Shown here in pieces: positions 26,901-35,936 of a stretch of DNA of 62,683 nt. A model generated the notes under the pieces. It did not search any database. It was given only the letters and a program-made list of their open reading frames with translations, and was not told the DNA's origin. The stretch is taken from NCBI GenBank assembly GCA_002862805.1, contig PKEA01000075.1:1-62683 (forward strand), given 5' to 3'. The DNA is from Flavobacteriaceae bacterium (lineage in GTDB: Bacteria > Bacteroidota > Bacteroidia > Flavobacteriales > Flavobacteriaceae). The translations under genes and the position numbers were made by a program. Each line of letters begins with the position of its first letter. The stretch's first letter is position 1.

Positions 26901-29252
26901 ATGCAAAAAAAAGAAAGCTCAATTAGTTCATCAAATAACTTTAACCTAAAAGAAGAGGTTTATAAATATTTATCCCAATGGAAATGGTTCGTATTGGGTG
27001 TGTTTCTTTGTTTAGCTGGAGCCTATTTGTATTTAAGATATTCCGTACCTCAATATAAAGCCAATGCTACGATTTTGGTTAAAGATGATCGAAAAGGTGG
27101 AATTGCAAACGAACTTTCTGCTTTTTCAGATTTAGGGATGTTGTCTAATATTAAAAGTAATGTAGACAATGAAGTTGAGGTTATCAAATCGAGAACGTTA
27201 ATTGATAGAACGATCCAAGATTTAGAGCTTACAATCGTTTACATGAATATTGGGAGGGTAAAGTCGGAAGAACTGTACAAAAGTTACCCTGTTAAAATGG
27301 TGGTGCTTAAAGCAGATGAAAACTATTTTAGTAGCTATAAAAAATACCGTATTCAACATCATGATGCTGCTTCTTTTAAACTCTATAACGATTCAGATTC
27401 TGCTATTGGAACGTTTAAATATGGAGAAAAAATTAAAGTAAACGAAGCTGTTTTACAATTTATCAAAACAAAAGATTACAGTCTTAATAAAGAGTTTAAT
27501 ATTGCGGTGAATTATTACCCCAAAGCACAACTCGTAGAAAGTTTTAGAAACAGGTTGTTGGTTAGTACTTTAAGTAAAAACACGAGTGTTATAGAATTAA
27601 GTATTGTTGATCCTGTAAAATCAAAAGCTGTTGATTTTTTAAACGAATTGGTGTCAAATTATAATAAAGATGCAATTGATGATAAAAAATATGTATCTGA
27701 AAACACCTCAAAATTTATAGACCAGCGCTTAGAGCTTATAGCAAAAGAACTTCAAGGGGTAGAGCAAGATGTGGAAGCTTTTAAAAAGTCCAATCAAGTT
27801 ACCGACATCGTTTCTGAAGCCGGTTTGTTTTTAGAAAATGCCAGTGAAGTGGAAAAGCAAAAAATGACCAACTTAACTCAGATTAAAGTGGTCGAAACCA
27901 TGATGGAGTATGTCAATTCTAGTGCTTTTTCAGAAACATTACCAGCCAACATAATAGCGCAAGATCAAGGCGCAACAAGTTTAATTTCCGATTATAATAA
28001 ATTAGTTTTAGAACGCAATAAACTTACCAAAACGGCAGGCGAAAAAAACACATTGGTAAAAGCATTAGATGCTAAAATTACTTCGTTAAAGCAAAACGTT
28101 AAAGCGAGTTTAGCGCAATATAAATCGTCTTTAGAAATTCAACAACAAGACTTAACCCGACAAAAAGCTAAAGTGGCAGGTAAAATAGCTCAAATTCCTA
28201 CACAAGAACGTTTGTTTCGCGATATTGATAGAAAACAGCATGTAAAAGAAGCTTTGTTTCTTTACTTATTGCAAAAAAGAGAAGAAATGGCTATTTCTTT
28301 AGCGGTTACGGCTCCTAATGCAAAAGTAATTGACTTCGCTATTTCTTCTTCGGTTCCTGTATCGCCTAATAAAAGAATAATTTACTTGGGAAGTTTGCTT
28401 TTAGGAATACTCATCCCTTTTGGGATAATTTATGTAAACGATTTATTCGATACTAAAATTAAATCAAGAGTAGATATAGAACGCGCTACAACGTTACCAT
28501 TTTTAGGTGAAATCCCTCGATTAGATACCGGTGTGCTTTTAGTTGAAAACTCATCGAGATCCAGTACAGCAGAAGCCATGCGAATTGTAAGGACCAATTT
28601 AGAATTCTTACTCAATGAAGTGGAAGAAGGAATAGCAAAAACCATATTTTTAACCTCTACTTATCCTAAAGAAGGAAAAACATTTGTGTCGGTTAATTTA
28701 GCGTCAATAATTTCGAAATCTAATGATAAGGTATTGTTAATAGGTGCAGACATTCGTAACCCTAAATTAGATGATTATATGCAATTGCCTCAAAAAGGGT
28801 TAACCAACTTTTTAGCAGATAAAACAAGTGCCTCTATAAACGATTTTATTGTGAGTAGTAAAGAGATCCCTAATTTACACGTATTACCTGCTGGAATTAT
28901 TCCGCCAAATCCTGCAGAATTGTTAATGGGGTCTAAATTTAATATTGCTTTTGAAGAATTAAAAAAACAGTACAATTATATAATTGTAGATACTGCTCCG
29001 GTAAGCTTAGTAACGGATACTTTAATTATTGCTAAAAATGCAGATGCTTTTGTATATGTGGCAAGAGCAAACTTCTTAGATAAAAGAATGTTAGAGCTAC
29101 CTGAAAAATTATACAGAGAGAAAAAACTACCTAACATGTCTATCCTGTTAAATGACTCTGTAACGAGAAAACAATATGGCTATGGCTATGGTTACGGTTA
29201 TGAAGCAGAAAGTAAAAACAAGAAATCTTGGAAAAACATTTTTAAGAAATAA
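26901..29252 (+). CDS. Wzc-like chain-length regulator and tyrosine autokinase (second copy)
   Basis: A 783-residue Wzz plus BY-kinase protein. It has an N-terminal membrane segment near residues 30-50, a long coiled-coil periplasmic part, a second membrane segment near 495-515, Walker A at TYPKEGKT with K593, Walker A' (GADIRNPK) and Walker B (YIIVDTAP). It ends in a shorter Tyr-Gly tail than the first copy. It is only moderately similar to the first copy, so it is probably an old paralogue and not a recent duplication. The opposing phosphatase gene ends three bases beyond its stop. Confidence 0.94.
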   Translation: MQKKESSISSSNNFNLKEEVYKYLSQWKWFVLGVFLCLAGAYLYLRYSVPQYKANATILVKDDRKGGIANELSAFSDLGMLSNIKSNVDNEVEVIKSRTLIDRTIQDLELTIVYMNIGRVKSEELYKSYPVKMVVLKADENYFSSYKKYRIQHHDAASFKLYNDSDSAIGTFKYGEKIKVNEAVLQFIKTKDYSLNKEFNIAVNYYPKAQLVESFRNRLLVSTLSKNTSVIELSIVDPVKSKAVDFLNELVSNYNKDAIDDKKYVSENTSKFIDQRLELIAKELQGVEQDVEAFKKSNQVTDIVSEAGLFLENASEVEKQKMTNLTQIKVVETMMEYVNSSAFSETLPANIIAQDQGATSLISDYNKLVLERNKLTKTAGEKNTLVKALDAKITSLKQNVKASLAQYKSSLEIQQQDLTRQKAKVAGKIAQIPTQERLFRDIDRKQHVKEALFLYLLQKREEMAISLAVTAPNAKVIDFAISSSVPVSPNKRIIYLGSLLLGILIPFGIIYVNDLFDTKIKSRVDIERATTLPFLGEIPRLDTGVLLVENSSRSSTAEAMRIVRTNLEFLLNEVEEGIAKTIFLTSTYPKEGKTFVSVNLASIISKSNDKVLLIGADIRNPKLDDYMQLPQKGLTNFLADKTSASINDFIVSSKEIPNLHVLPAGIIPPNPAELLMGSKFNIAFEELKKQYNYIIVDTAPVSLVTDTLIIAKNADAFVYVARANFLDKRMLELPEKLYREKKLPNMSILLNDSVTRKQYGYGYGYGYEAESKNKKSWKNIFKK

Positions 29253-29255
29253 GTT

Positions 29256-29990
29256 TTAGTTAAAAAACACATTAGCACTTATTGCTTTTTCAAACGCTTC
29301 TTCATTCTTAATAATAATTTTATTTTGAAAAGACTTTATGTGGTTTTCATGATGAATGTCACTTCCAACAAAATCAATCATCTTTTTTCCTAAAAGAGTA
29401 TCAGCCGCTATGGCAACATCTTTTCCATAATAACCAACAGAAGAAAGTAAATTCATTTGAAACAAACAACCTGCCTTTTTTAACTCCTTATACATTTTGA
29501 AGTTATTGTGGTAAAAATTATAACGTTCTGGATGGGCCAATACCGGTTGGTAGCCTTTTAACTGCAATTCAAAAAGAATTTCCAGCAATTGCATGGGAGG
29601 ATTTAAATACGACATTTCAACCAACACATAATTGTCTTTTAGCGTTAAAAGCGGTTCTGCTTTAAATTGTGCTAAAAAATTTTCATCCATGAAATACTCT
29701 GATGCTACACCAAGCTGTAAGTTTTCAGTTTCTTGAGGTAAATCGGCCTTCAACTTTGTATAGGTATTTTCAATATCTTCTTTCGAATTGTCCCACACAT
29801 TTTTAATCGTATGCGGTGTAGTAATGACTTTTTTAAAGCCTAACTTTTTCATTTCGTTCAAAATAAAAAGGCTATCCTCCTTATTTTTTGCACCATCATC
29901 TATTCCAGGTAAAAGATGCGAATGGATATCCACATAATCACTTGGAATAAGTTCTTTAAGTTTTGGTTTAGATTTGAAAATGGAAAACAT
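29256..29990 (-). CDS. CpsB/YwqE-like protein-tyrosine phosphatase (PHP family)
   Basis: A 244-residue metal-dependent phosphatase of the PHP superfamily. Metal-site motifs are DIHSHLLPGIDDG (His23 and His25), HPERY and GSDIHHEN. Such enzymes dephosphorylate BY-kinases and so regulate polymer length, and its convergent position next to the second Wzc-like gene supports this partner. It has its own -7 box on the minus strand, so kinase and phosphatase can be expressed separately. Confidence 0.92.
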   Translation of the reverse strand: MFSIFKSKPKLKELIPSDYVDIHSHLLPGIDDGAKNKEDSLFILNEMKKLGFKKVITTPHTIKNVWDNSKEDIENTYTKLKADLPQETENLQLGVASEYFMDENFLAQFKAEPLLTLKDNYVLVEMSYLNPPMQLLEILFELQLKGYQPVLAHPERYNFYHNNFKMYKELKKAGCLFQMNLLSSVGYYGKDVAIAADTLLGKKMIDFVGSDIHHENHIKSFQNKIIIKNEEAFEKAISANVFFN

Positions 29991-30309
29991 CTTAACATTA
30001 TAATTTAATGCAAAGATAGTTTATTTAGTGAAAAGTAGCGGTGAATTGTGAAGAGAAATGGAGAGTTGTGGGATAGGAATCAGGTGGGATTGAGTGTAGA
30101 GTATTTGTCTTTGTAGAAACTTATCGCACTTTAAGGGCTTGTGCAATCAACTTCCAGAATATCGGTCTCAAATTCTTTCTAACCAGTAAATCACTTGCTT
30201 AAACTAAGTTACCAACTCCCCAATTCTCTTTTTTGCGAATCAACGCTTTGTAATACTGATTTAGATAAGTTTACAAAATGAAAATAATGTTGTATAAAGG
30301 TCTTGATGA
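29991..30309. other. Spacer with no recognised gene
   Basis: A 319-base gap between two minus-strand genes. It contains the -7 box of the phosphatase gene at its left end and a G-rich purine stretch (about 30040-30085) like the simple repeats found elsewhere in the window. Nothing else recognisable is present; no RNA gene or terminator hairpin was found. Confidence 0.6.
30011..30018 (-). promoter_or_regulatory. Putative -7 box of the PHP phosphatase gene
   Basis: Reads TATCTTTG on the minus strand, 21 bases before the phosphatase ATG. No -33 element is evident. Confidence 0.45.
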
Positions 30310-31077
30310 TTACGCTTTTTCAAATGTTTTATAGCTTAATATTGTTGCTGTATTTTCTTTCTTATGGGCTGGTTTGGTTTTTTTTCTGATTTTATTTGAA
30401 AATGAAATGCATATGAATGCTAGCCAAATTTTTTTCTCGTTTGGCGTGTTGAGTGTCCAGTTTAAGGTGTGTTTTTTACTTGTTTTTTCTAGCGTAATTT
30501 CATTGCTGTAAAGGGTTTCACAAGTGTCTTTTTCATAGTCCCAATTTGCAATGGCTAATTGTAGATGCACAAGATTGGCTTCTGAATCGGGCCAGTTGAT
30601 GTCTTTTTCAGGGTTTATGGCTTTGATGTTTGGTTCTAATTTTTCCCAATTGAAAGTGATTTTTCGTTTGTATGTTTTGCTTAGAGGTCGTGATTTATTG
30701 GCTTCAAAACCTACTAAAAGAGTTGGCCCGTCAAGGGTTTGTAATCCGTTTTCCAGTTTGCGTTCTCCAATAGTGTGTTTGGTATCTTCTTCTAGTATTT
30801 CAAATAATAGGCTATTTACTCTTCCTGCAAAGGAACCTTCTTTTGCTTTGTCGAAGAATTGTTTTGCTGTAAGCCTGAATGCTTTTGCTTTTAGTACACA
30901 ACTTCCAAACTCATTGCCTTGTTGGCGGATGCGGTCGAAGATAGGGTTTTCTTGGAATTGCTTTTTTGTTATGCCTGTTTTTCCTTTGGTTCTGACATAA
31001 TTACCGTTTGGTGTGTCGTAAAAATTTAGATCGTCTATGGTTCCCTTAACTTTAAAAGGTGCGATTATTTTTGCCAT
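30310..31077 (-). CDS. Uncharacterised protein, 255 residues
   Basis: I do not recognise a characterised family. The protein has no signal peptide or membrane segment and is rich in lysine and charged residues. The N-terminal part (IIAPFKVKGTIDDLNFYDT, then GNYVRTKGKTG and NPIFDRIRQQG) looks compact and conserved in style; the C-terminal half looks like alternating beta strands (ITFNWEKLEPN, HLQLAIANWDYE, HTLNWTL). I recall similar N-termini among unannotated flavobacterial proteins, but that is memory only. Codon use is ordinary for the window and the frame is intact over 768 bases, so it is probably real. It stands alone on the minus strand between the two glycan operons. Confidence 0.7.
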   Translation of the reverse strand: MAKIIAPFKVKGTIDDLNFYDTPNGNYVRTKGKTGITKKQFQENPIFDRIRQQGNEFGSCVLKAKAFRLTAKQFFDKAKEGSFAGRVNSLLFEILEEDTKHTIGERKLENGLQTLDGPTLLVGFEANKSRPLSKTYKRKITFNWEKLEPNIKAINPEKDINWPDSEANLVHLQLAIANWDYEKDTCETLYSNEITLEKTSKKHTLNWTLNTPNEKKIWLAFICISFSNKIRKKTKPAHKKENTATILSYKTFEKA

Positions 31078-31297
31078 TGTTTATTTTTGAATTAAAATTA
31101 AATAATTTTCTTTTTTGTGTCAATAGTTTTTGTAAAGAGACTTAGAGAAAAGGAGATGGGGAGAGTGACTTGAGGTTTGTTTATTACGCGTATCCTTGTT
31201 GTGAATAAAGTTGTCGTAAAATGTACTTCAGTAAACTTTATAAGTTCATAATTGGTTTCTTGCACTTCAATTTTAAAACAAACAAAATCCAAATAAA

Positions 31298-31328
31298 TTT
31301 GTACCTTCTTTAAAATAGCTTATTTTTG
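31298..31328 (+). promoter_or_regulatory. Promoter of the nonulosonate operon
   Basis: TTTG at 31298-31301 and TATTTTTG at 31321-31328 are 19 bases apart, a full match to the Bacteroidota -33/-7 promoter. The -7 box lies about 40 bases before the ATG of the NeuB-like gene. Genes follow closely to 57649, so this is the likely main promoter of the second operon. Confidence 0.75.
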
Positions 31329-31369
31329 ACAAGACATGTAAAATTATTAGAAATTCAACACATTTGAAG

Positions 31370-32374
31370 ATGAAGAAAGTGTTTATAATAGCTGAAATTG
31401 CTCAAGCGCATGAAGGAAGTTTAGGTATTGCACATAGTTATATAGATGCATTAGCTAAAGCTGGAGTTGACGCTGTTAAATTTCAAACACATATTGCTGA
31501 GGCAGAAAGTAGTGTTTTTGAATCTTTCAGAGTGAATTTTAGTTATGAAGATACTACTAGAATGGAGTATTGGAAACGTATGGAGTTTACTCCTGAACAA
31601 TGGAAAGGATTAAAAGAGCATTGTGACCAAGTTGGAGTTGAGTTTATGTCTTCTCCGTTTAGTTGTGCTGCGGTGGAACTATTAGAAGAAATAGGTGTTT
31701 TAAGATATAAAATAGGATCTGGAGAATTGAATAATTACTTGATGTTACAAAAAATTGCAGCTACAGGAAAGCCAATTATACTGTCTTCTGGGATGAGTGA
31801 TTATGAGGAGCTTGAACAAACTATTAATTTTTTGTCACCTTATGACAATGAGTTAAGTTTGTTGCAATGTACAACTGCCTATCCAACAGTTGCTAGCCAA
31901 TGGGGGTTGAATGAAATACAAACATTAAAGAATAAATTTCAAATTCCAATAGGTTTTTCAGATCATTCGGCTGGAATTGTGGCGCCATTAGCTGCTGTCG
32001 CAATGGGAGCTTCAATATTAGAATTTCATGTGGTTTTTAATAAAGAAATGTTTGGTCCAGATGCTAAAGCTTCTTTAACTATAGAAGAAACAAAAGAATT
32101 GGTAAATGGAGTAAGGTCTATTGAAGCATCTATTTATTCAGATTATTCAAAACAAGACGTACGTACGTTTAATGATTTGAAAATTATGTTTGGAAAATCA
32201 TTAAGTGTTAATAAGGATTTGAAAAAAGGAAGTGTTTTAAGCATAACTGATTTAGAATCTAAAAAACCTGGAAATAAAGGAATAAGTGCCAAAGAATTCC
32301 GAAATGTTATTGGAAAAGAATTATTAGTTGATTTAAAGCAATGGGATTTTTTAATCCCAGAAAATATAGCTTAA
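31370..32374 (+). CDS. NeuB/LegI-like nonulosonic acid synthase
   Basis: A 334-residue enzyme that condenses phosphoenolpyruvate with a six-carbon amino sugar to a nine-carbon nonulosonic acid. The N-terminal TIM-barrel carries IIAEIAQAHEGS, DAVKFQTH, SSPFSCAAVELLE and the metal and PEP region FSDHSAG, and a C-terminal SAF (antifreeze-like) domain follows. Next to NeuC- and NeuA-like genes it makes legionaminic or N-acetylneuraminic acid; the bacillosamine module nearby favours legionaminate, but this is an inference. The ATG at 31370 is chosen; a TTG two codons earlier is possible. Confidence 0.87.
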   Translation: MKKVFIIAEIAQAHEGSLGIAHSYIDALAKAGVDAVKFQTHIAEAESSVFESFRVNFSYEDTTRMEYWKRMEFTPEQWKGLKEHCDQVGVEFMSSPFSCAAVELLEEIGVLRYKIGSGELNNYLMLQKIAATGKPIILSSGMSDYEELEQTINFLSPYDNELSLLQCTTAYPTVASQWGLNEIQTLKNKFQIPIGFSDHSAGIVAPLAAVAMGASILEFHVVFNKEMFGPDAKASLTIEETKELVNGVRSIEASIYSDYSKQDVRTFNDLKIMFGKSLSVNKDLKKGSVLSITDLESKKPGNKGISAKEFRNVIGKELLVDLKQWDFLIPENIA

Positions 32375-32375
32375 T

Positions 32376-33536
32376 ATGTCAAAAAGAAAAATATGTGTAG
32401 TTGTTACTGCACGACCTAGTTATAGTAGAATAAAAACTGCTTTACAAGCCATAAAAGAGCATCCACAATTAGAATTACAATTAGTAGTAGCTGCTTCTGC
32501 TTTGTTAGATAGATATGGAAGTGCAGTTAATTATATTCTAAAAGACGGCTTTGAAATTAGTGCAAAAGTTTTTAATGTTTTAGAAGGTGAAAACTTAGCT
32601 GCTGCTGCAAAAACCACAGGAATAGGTATCCTAGAATTATCATCTGTATTTGAAAATTTAAAACCGGATATTGTAGTAACGGTTGCCGATCGATTTGAAA
32701 CCATGGCAACTGCGATTGCAGCATCGTATATGAATATTCCATTAGCGCACATTCAAGGAGGTGAAGTAACAGGAAATATTGACGAAAAAGTTCGACATGC
32801 AATTACTAAATTATCCGATTATCATTTTGTGGCTTCAGAAGATGCAAAAGTACGCGTAATCAAATTAGGGGAAAACCCAGATTTTGTATATAATACAGGT
32901 TGTCCTTCTATTGATTTAGCAAAACAAGTTATAGAAAACAGTACAACTTTGCCTTTTAATCCTTACGAAAAATATGGAGGAGTAGGAGAAGAGCCTGATT
33001 TATCAAATGGTTATTTGGTAGTTATGCAACATCCGGTAACGAATGAATATCAAAATTCAAGATTACATATAGAAACAACTTTAAAAGCCGTTTCAGAATT
33101 AAATCAACCCACATTATGGTTTTGGCCTAATGTAGACGCGGGTGCCGATGGTACTTCTGCAGGAATAAGAGCATTTAGGGAAAATAATAAATTGCCAAAT
33201 GTGCATTTTTTTAAAAACATGGAGGGAAAAGATTTTCTACATGTATTGAACCATTCTAGTTGTTTAATTGGAAACTCAAGTGTTGGAATTAGAGAATGTG
33301 CCTATTTAGGAGTACCAACCGTTAATATTGGAAGTCGCCAAAATCGTAGGGATCGTGGTGCAAATGTAATAGATGTTGACTATAATAAAGAAGCAATAAC
33401 AAGTGCTATTCAGTTCCATTTAAAAACAGGAAAAACAACCAAATCAAATGTATATGGTGGTGGTAATGCAGGAAGTAATATAGCAAATTTACTAGAACAA
33501 GTTCCATTGCAATTTCATAAAACCATTATGTACTAA
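32376..33536 (+). CDS. NeuC/LegG-like hydrolysing UDP-sugar 2-epimerase
   Basis: A 386-residue GT-B-fold enzyme of the UDP-GlcNAc 2-epimerase family, hydrolysing branch. Typical elements are VVVTARPSYSRIKTAL at the N-terminus, GGEVTGNIDEKVRHAITKL in the middle and GNSSVGIRECAYLGVPTVNIG near the C-terminus. It releases ManNAc from UDP-GlcNAc (NeuC) or 2,4-diacetamido-2,4,6-trideoxymannose from UDP-diacetylbacillosamine (LegG). It overlaps the cytidylyltransferase gene by one base (TAATG), and the synthase gene ends just before it. Confidence 0.88.
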   Translation: MSKRKICVVVTARPSYSRIKTALQAIKEHPQLELQLVVAASALLDRYGSAVNYILKDGFEISAKVFNVLEGENLAAAAKTTGIGILELSSVFENLKPDIVVTVADRFETMATAIAASYMNIPLAHIQGGEVTGNIDEKVRHAITKLSDYHFVASEDAKVRVIKLGENPDFVYNTGCPSIDLAKQVIENSTTLPFNPYEKYGGVGEEPDLSNGYLVVMQHPVTNEYQNSRLHIETTLKAVSELNQPTLWFWPNVDAGADGTSAGIRAFRENNKLPNVHFFKNMEGKDFLHVLNHSSCLIGNSSVGIRECAYLGVPTVNIGSRQNRRDRGANVIDVDYNKEAITSAIQFHLKTGKTTKSNVYGGGNAGSNIANLLEQVPLQFHKTIMY

Positions 33537-34234
33537 TGAGAGTATTGGGTCTTATAACTGCAAGAGGAGGAAGCAAAGGTGTTCCTGGTAAAAATATTAA
33601 ATTACTAAATGGCAAGCCTTTGTTGGTATATACGGTTGAAGCTGCAAATAAGTCTAAGTTTATTACGGATTTAGTTTTATCAACTGATGATGATGAGATA
33701 ATACAAGTGGCTGAAAATATAGGTTTGTCTGTTCCTTTTAAAAGACCAGCTGAACTAGCTGTTGATAGCGCGTCTTCAATTGATGTGGTTGCTCATGCTT
33801 TGCAGTTTTTTGAATTGAAAGGAATTTTTTACGATGCGGTTTGTTTGTTGCAACCAACTTCTCCATTTAGAAAAGAAGGATTTATTGATGAGGCAATTGA
33901 GAAATTCATTCACCAAAAAACAGATTGTTTGCTGAGTGTTTTACAAGTGCCTCACGAATATAATCCGCATTGGACTTTTTTAGAAAATGAAAACGGAACT
34001 TTAGATATCGCCACCGGAGAAAAAGAAATTATTAAGAGAAGACAAGATTTACCTGTTTCTTTTTTTAGAGACGGAAGTATTTATATTACTAAAACAGCTG
34101 TAATTAAGCAGAATCATTCGTTTTATGGAAAATCAATTAGTTATATAGAAAGTGATCCTGCTTATTTTTGTAATATAGATACTTTAAAAGATTGGGAAAT
34201 AGCTGAAGCAAAAGTACTTCAGTTAAGAATGTAA
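33536..34234 (+). CDS. NeuA/LegF-like CMP-nonulosonate cytidylyltransferase
   Basis: A 232-residue nucleotidyltransferase that activates the nonulosonic acid with CTP to give the CMP-linked donor. It has the N-terminal GLITARGGSKGVPGKNIKLL, the STDDDEI motif and LQPTSPFR. The third enzyme of a compact NeuB-NeuC-NeuA order, it is coupled to the epimerase gene by a TAATG overlap. A second cytidylyltransferase for pseudaminate lies at 42013-42711. Confidence 0.9.
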   Translation: MRVLGLITARGGSKGVPGKNIKLLNGKPLLVYTVEAANKSKFITDLVLSTDDDEIIQVAENIGLSVPFKRPAELAVDSASSIDVVAHALQFFELKGIFYDAVCLLQPTSPFRKEGFIDEAIEKFIHQKTDCLLSVLQVPHEYNPHWTFLENENGTLDIATGEKEIIKRRQDLPVSFFRDGSIYITKTAVIKQNHSFYGKSISYIESDPAYFCNIDTLKDWEIAEAKVLQLRM

Positions 34235-34238
34235 TACT

Positions 34239-35936
34239 ATGTGTGGAATTGTAGGGATAATAGGTTCTTTACCTAATGGAAATGAATGTATAAACGAAAT
34301 GTTGTTTGCACAACGTCATCGAGGACCCGATGCAACACATAAATGGATGGGTGAAAATGTGTTTTTAGGTCATAATAGATTGTCTATTATTGATTTAAGT
34401 TCGGATGCAGATCAGCCTATGGTTTCTTCAGATGGTAGATTTATACTTGTTTTTAACGGCGAAATATATAATTACTTAGAGTTAAAAGAACAGCTGTTTG
34501 ATTATTCTTTTAAAACATCTTCAGATACAGAAGTTTTGTTGGCACTTTTTCAAAAGAAAGGAAAAGCAATGTTGAATGATTTAAACGGAATGTTTTCTTT
34601 TGCAATTTGGGACACCAAAGAACAAAAAATGTTTGCTGCCAGAGATAGGTTCGGAGTAAAACCTTTTTATTATTCTGTTTTAGATAATAATTTATTTTTT
34701 GCTAGTGAAATAAAAACACTATTTGCAGCGGGTGTTGAAAAAATAAAAAATAAAAAAGTTTGGGCTAATTATTTAAGTTTTGGAACTTATGGATTGCCAA
34801 ATGAAACTTTTTGGGAAAATATTCATCAATTACCTGCAGGACATTATTTTGAATACGATTTACATGCTCAAAAAAAAGTAGAACCAATAAAATGGTACGA
34901 CTTCGTAAAGAATATAAAAAATACACCTCAATTGGCTGAAAAGGAGCTAAAAATTAAGTATTTAGAATTATTACAAGACAGTATTCGTTTGCGTTTTAGA
35001 GCAGATGTTCCTGTTGGATTTAATATAAGTGGAGGTTTAGATTCTTCAGCGTTATTGGCTTTAGTAAATCAAGAATTTCCAAATAATAAAACTATTGAAG
35101 CTTTTACGTTTTACACCAATGATGAGCGTTATGATGAATTGCATTGGGTAGAATTAATGTTAGAAAAAACAAAGAATCCTTTAAATAAATGTTTGTTAGA
35201 GGCAGAAGAAGTGCCTAAACTGATTGCGGAAATTGCGGCGCTTCAAGAGGAACCTTTTGGTGGTTTTCCTACTTTGGCGTATCATCAAATATTTGCAAAA
35301 GCGAGAGCAAAAGGAATCTTAGTTTTACTAGACGGTCAAGGTATGGATGAGGCTTGGGCAGGATATGATTATTATCAAACCAATTCAGGATTTACCATTC
35401 AAGGAACCAAAACAGCACCTGTTAGGCCAGAAGTTTTAACCGAAGAGTTTAGAGGTTTTGCTGAAAAAGAAATTTACGAAAAACCTTTCGATAATGAATT
35501 GCAAAATCTTCAGTATAGAGATTTGTTTTATACCAAAATACCGAGAGCTTTACGTTTTAATGATCGAATAAGTATGTTGCATGGAACAGAACTTCGTGAG
35601 CCATTTTTAGATTATCGATTGGTTGAATTGGCTTTTGCACAATCAAGCGATATGAAAATAAAGAATGGACAAGGAAAATGGATGTTGCGCGAAATAGTTA
35701 AAGAGTTGTTGGGTAACGAAGTAGCTTTAGCTCCTAAAAGACCTCTGCAAACTCCGCAAAGAGAATGGATGGCTCATGAGCTGCATGCTTATGTAGATGA
35801 AAAAATAGTAGAATTTTCTAATGGTAACTTTGTGCAAAAAGAAAAAGTAGTAGCTTTATGGAATGCATATAAAAATGGAAGTCAAGATAATAGTTTTTAT
35901 CTTTGGCAATGGATTAATTTGAATGAACTTGAATAA
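34239..35936 (+). CDS. AsnB-like glutamine-dependent amidotransferase of a glycan locus
   Basis: A 565-residue asparagine synthase-type enzyme. The glutaminase domain starts with the nucleophile Cys2 (MCGIVGIIG), and the synthetase domain has the PP-loop SGGLDSS at 264-270. Members in surface-glycan loci (WbpS-like) are thought to amidate sugar carboxylates, so the uronic acids or nonulosonic acids made here are candidate substrates. A housekeeping asparagine synthetase is possible but less likely given its place between a cytidylyltransferase and an ABC flippase gene, with a TAATG overlap to the latter. Confidence 0.87.
   Translation: MCGIVGIIGSLPNGNECINEMLFAQRHRGPDATHKWMGENVFLGHNRLSIIDLSSDADQPMVSSDGRFILVFNGEIYNYLELKEQLFDYSFKTSSDTEVLLALFQKKGKAMLNDLNGMFSFAIWDTKEQKMFAARDRFGVKPFYYSVLDNNLFFASEIKTLFAAGVEKIKNKKVWANYLSFGTYGLPNETFWENIHQLPAGHYFEYDLHAQKKVEPIKWYDFVKNIKNTPQLAEKELKIKYLELLQDSIRLRFRADVPVGFNISGGLDSSALLALVNQEFPNNKTIEAFTFYTNDERYDELHWVELMLEKTKNPLNKCLLEAEEVPKLIAEIAALQEEPFGGFPTLAYHQIFAKARAKGILVLLDGQGMDEAWAGYDYYQTNSGFTIQGTKTAPVRPEVLTEEFRGFAEKEIYEKPFDNELQNLQYRDLFYTKIPRALRFNDRISMLHGTELREPFLDYRLVELAFAQSSDMKIKNGQGKWMLREIVKELLGNEVALAPKRPLQTPQREWMAHELHAYVDEKIVEFSNGNFVQKEKVVALWNAYKNGSQDNSFYLWQWINLNELE

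Noticed and set aside
5498..29252. Recent duplication of the Wza/Wzc pair
   Set aside because: The two pairs share domains and motifs, but differ throughout in sequence and length (264 and 820 versus 253 and 783 residues), so they are old paralogues or separately acquired.
30551..31000. Plus-strand open frame of 149 codons antisense to the unrecognised protein gene
   Set aside because: The minus-strand frame is longer and has a more protein-like composition (charged, globular), while the antisense frame is rich in Ser, Phe, Leu and Cys as expected for a shadow.
31098..31292. Minus-strand open frame of 64 codons before the nonulosonate operon
   Set aside because: No recognised family, no promoter box and no neighbour support; it lies in the upstream region of the NeuB-like gene. 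A small real gene cannot be excluded but is not supported.
31370..34234. Firm assignment of the NeuB/NeuC/NeuA set to sialic acid (N-acetylneuraminate)
   Set aside because: The motifs do not separate NeuC from LegG or NeuB from LegI by eye; the nearby bacillosamine genes favour legionaminate, so only a nonulosonate assignment is given.
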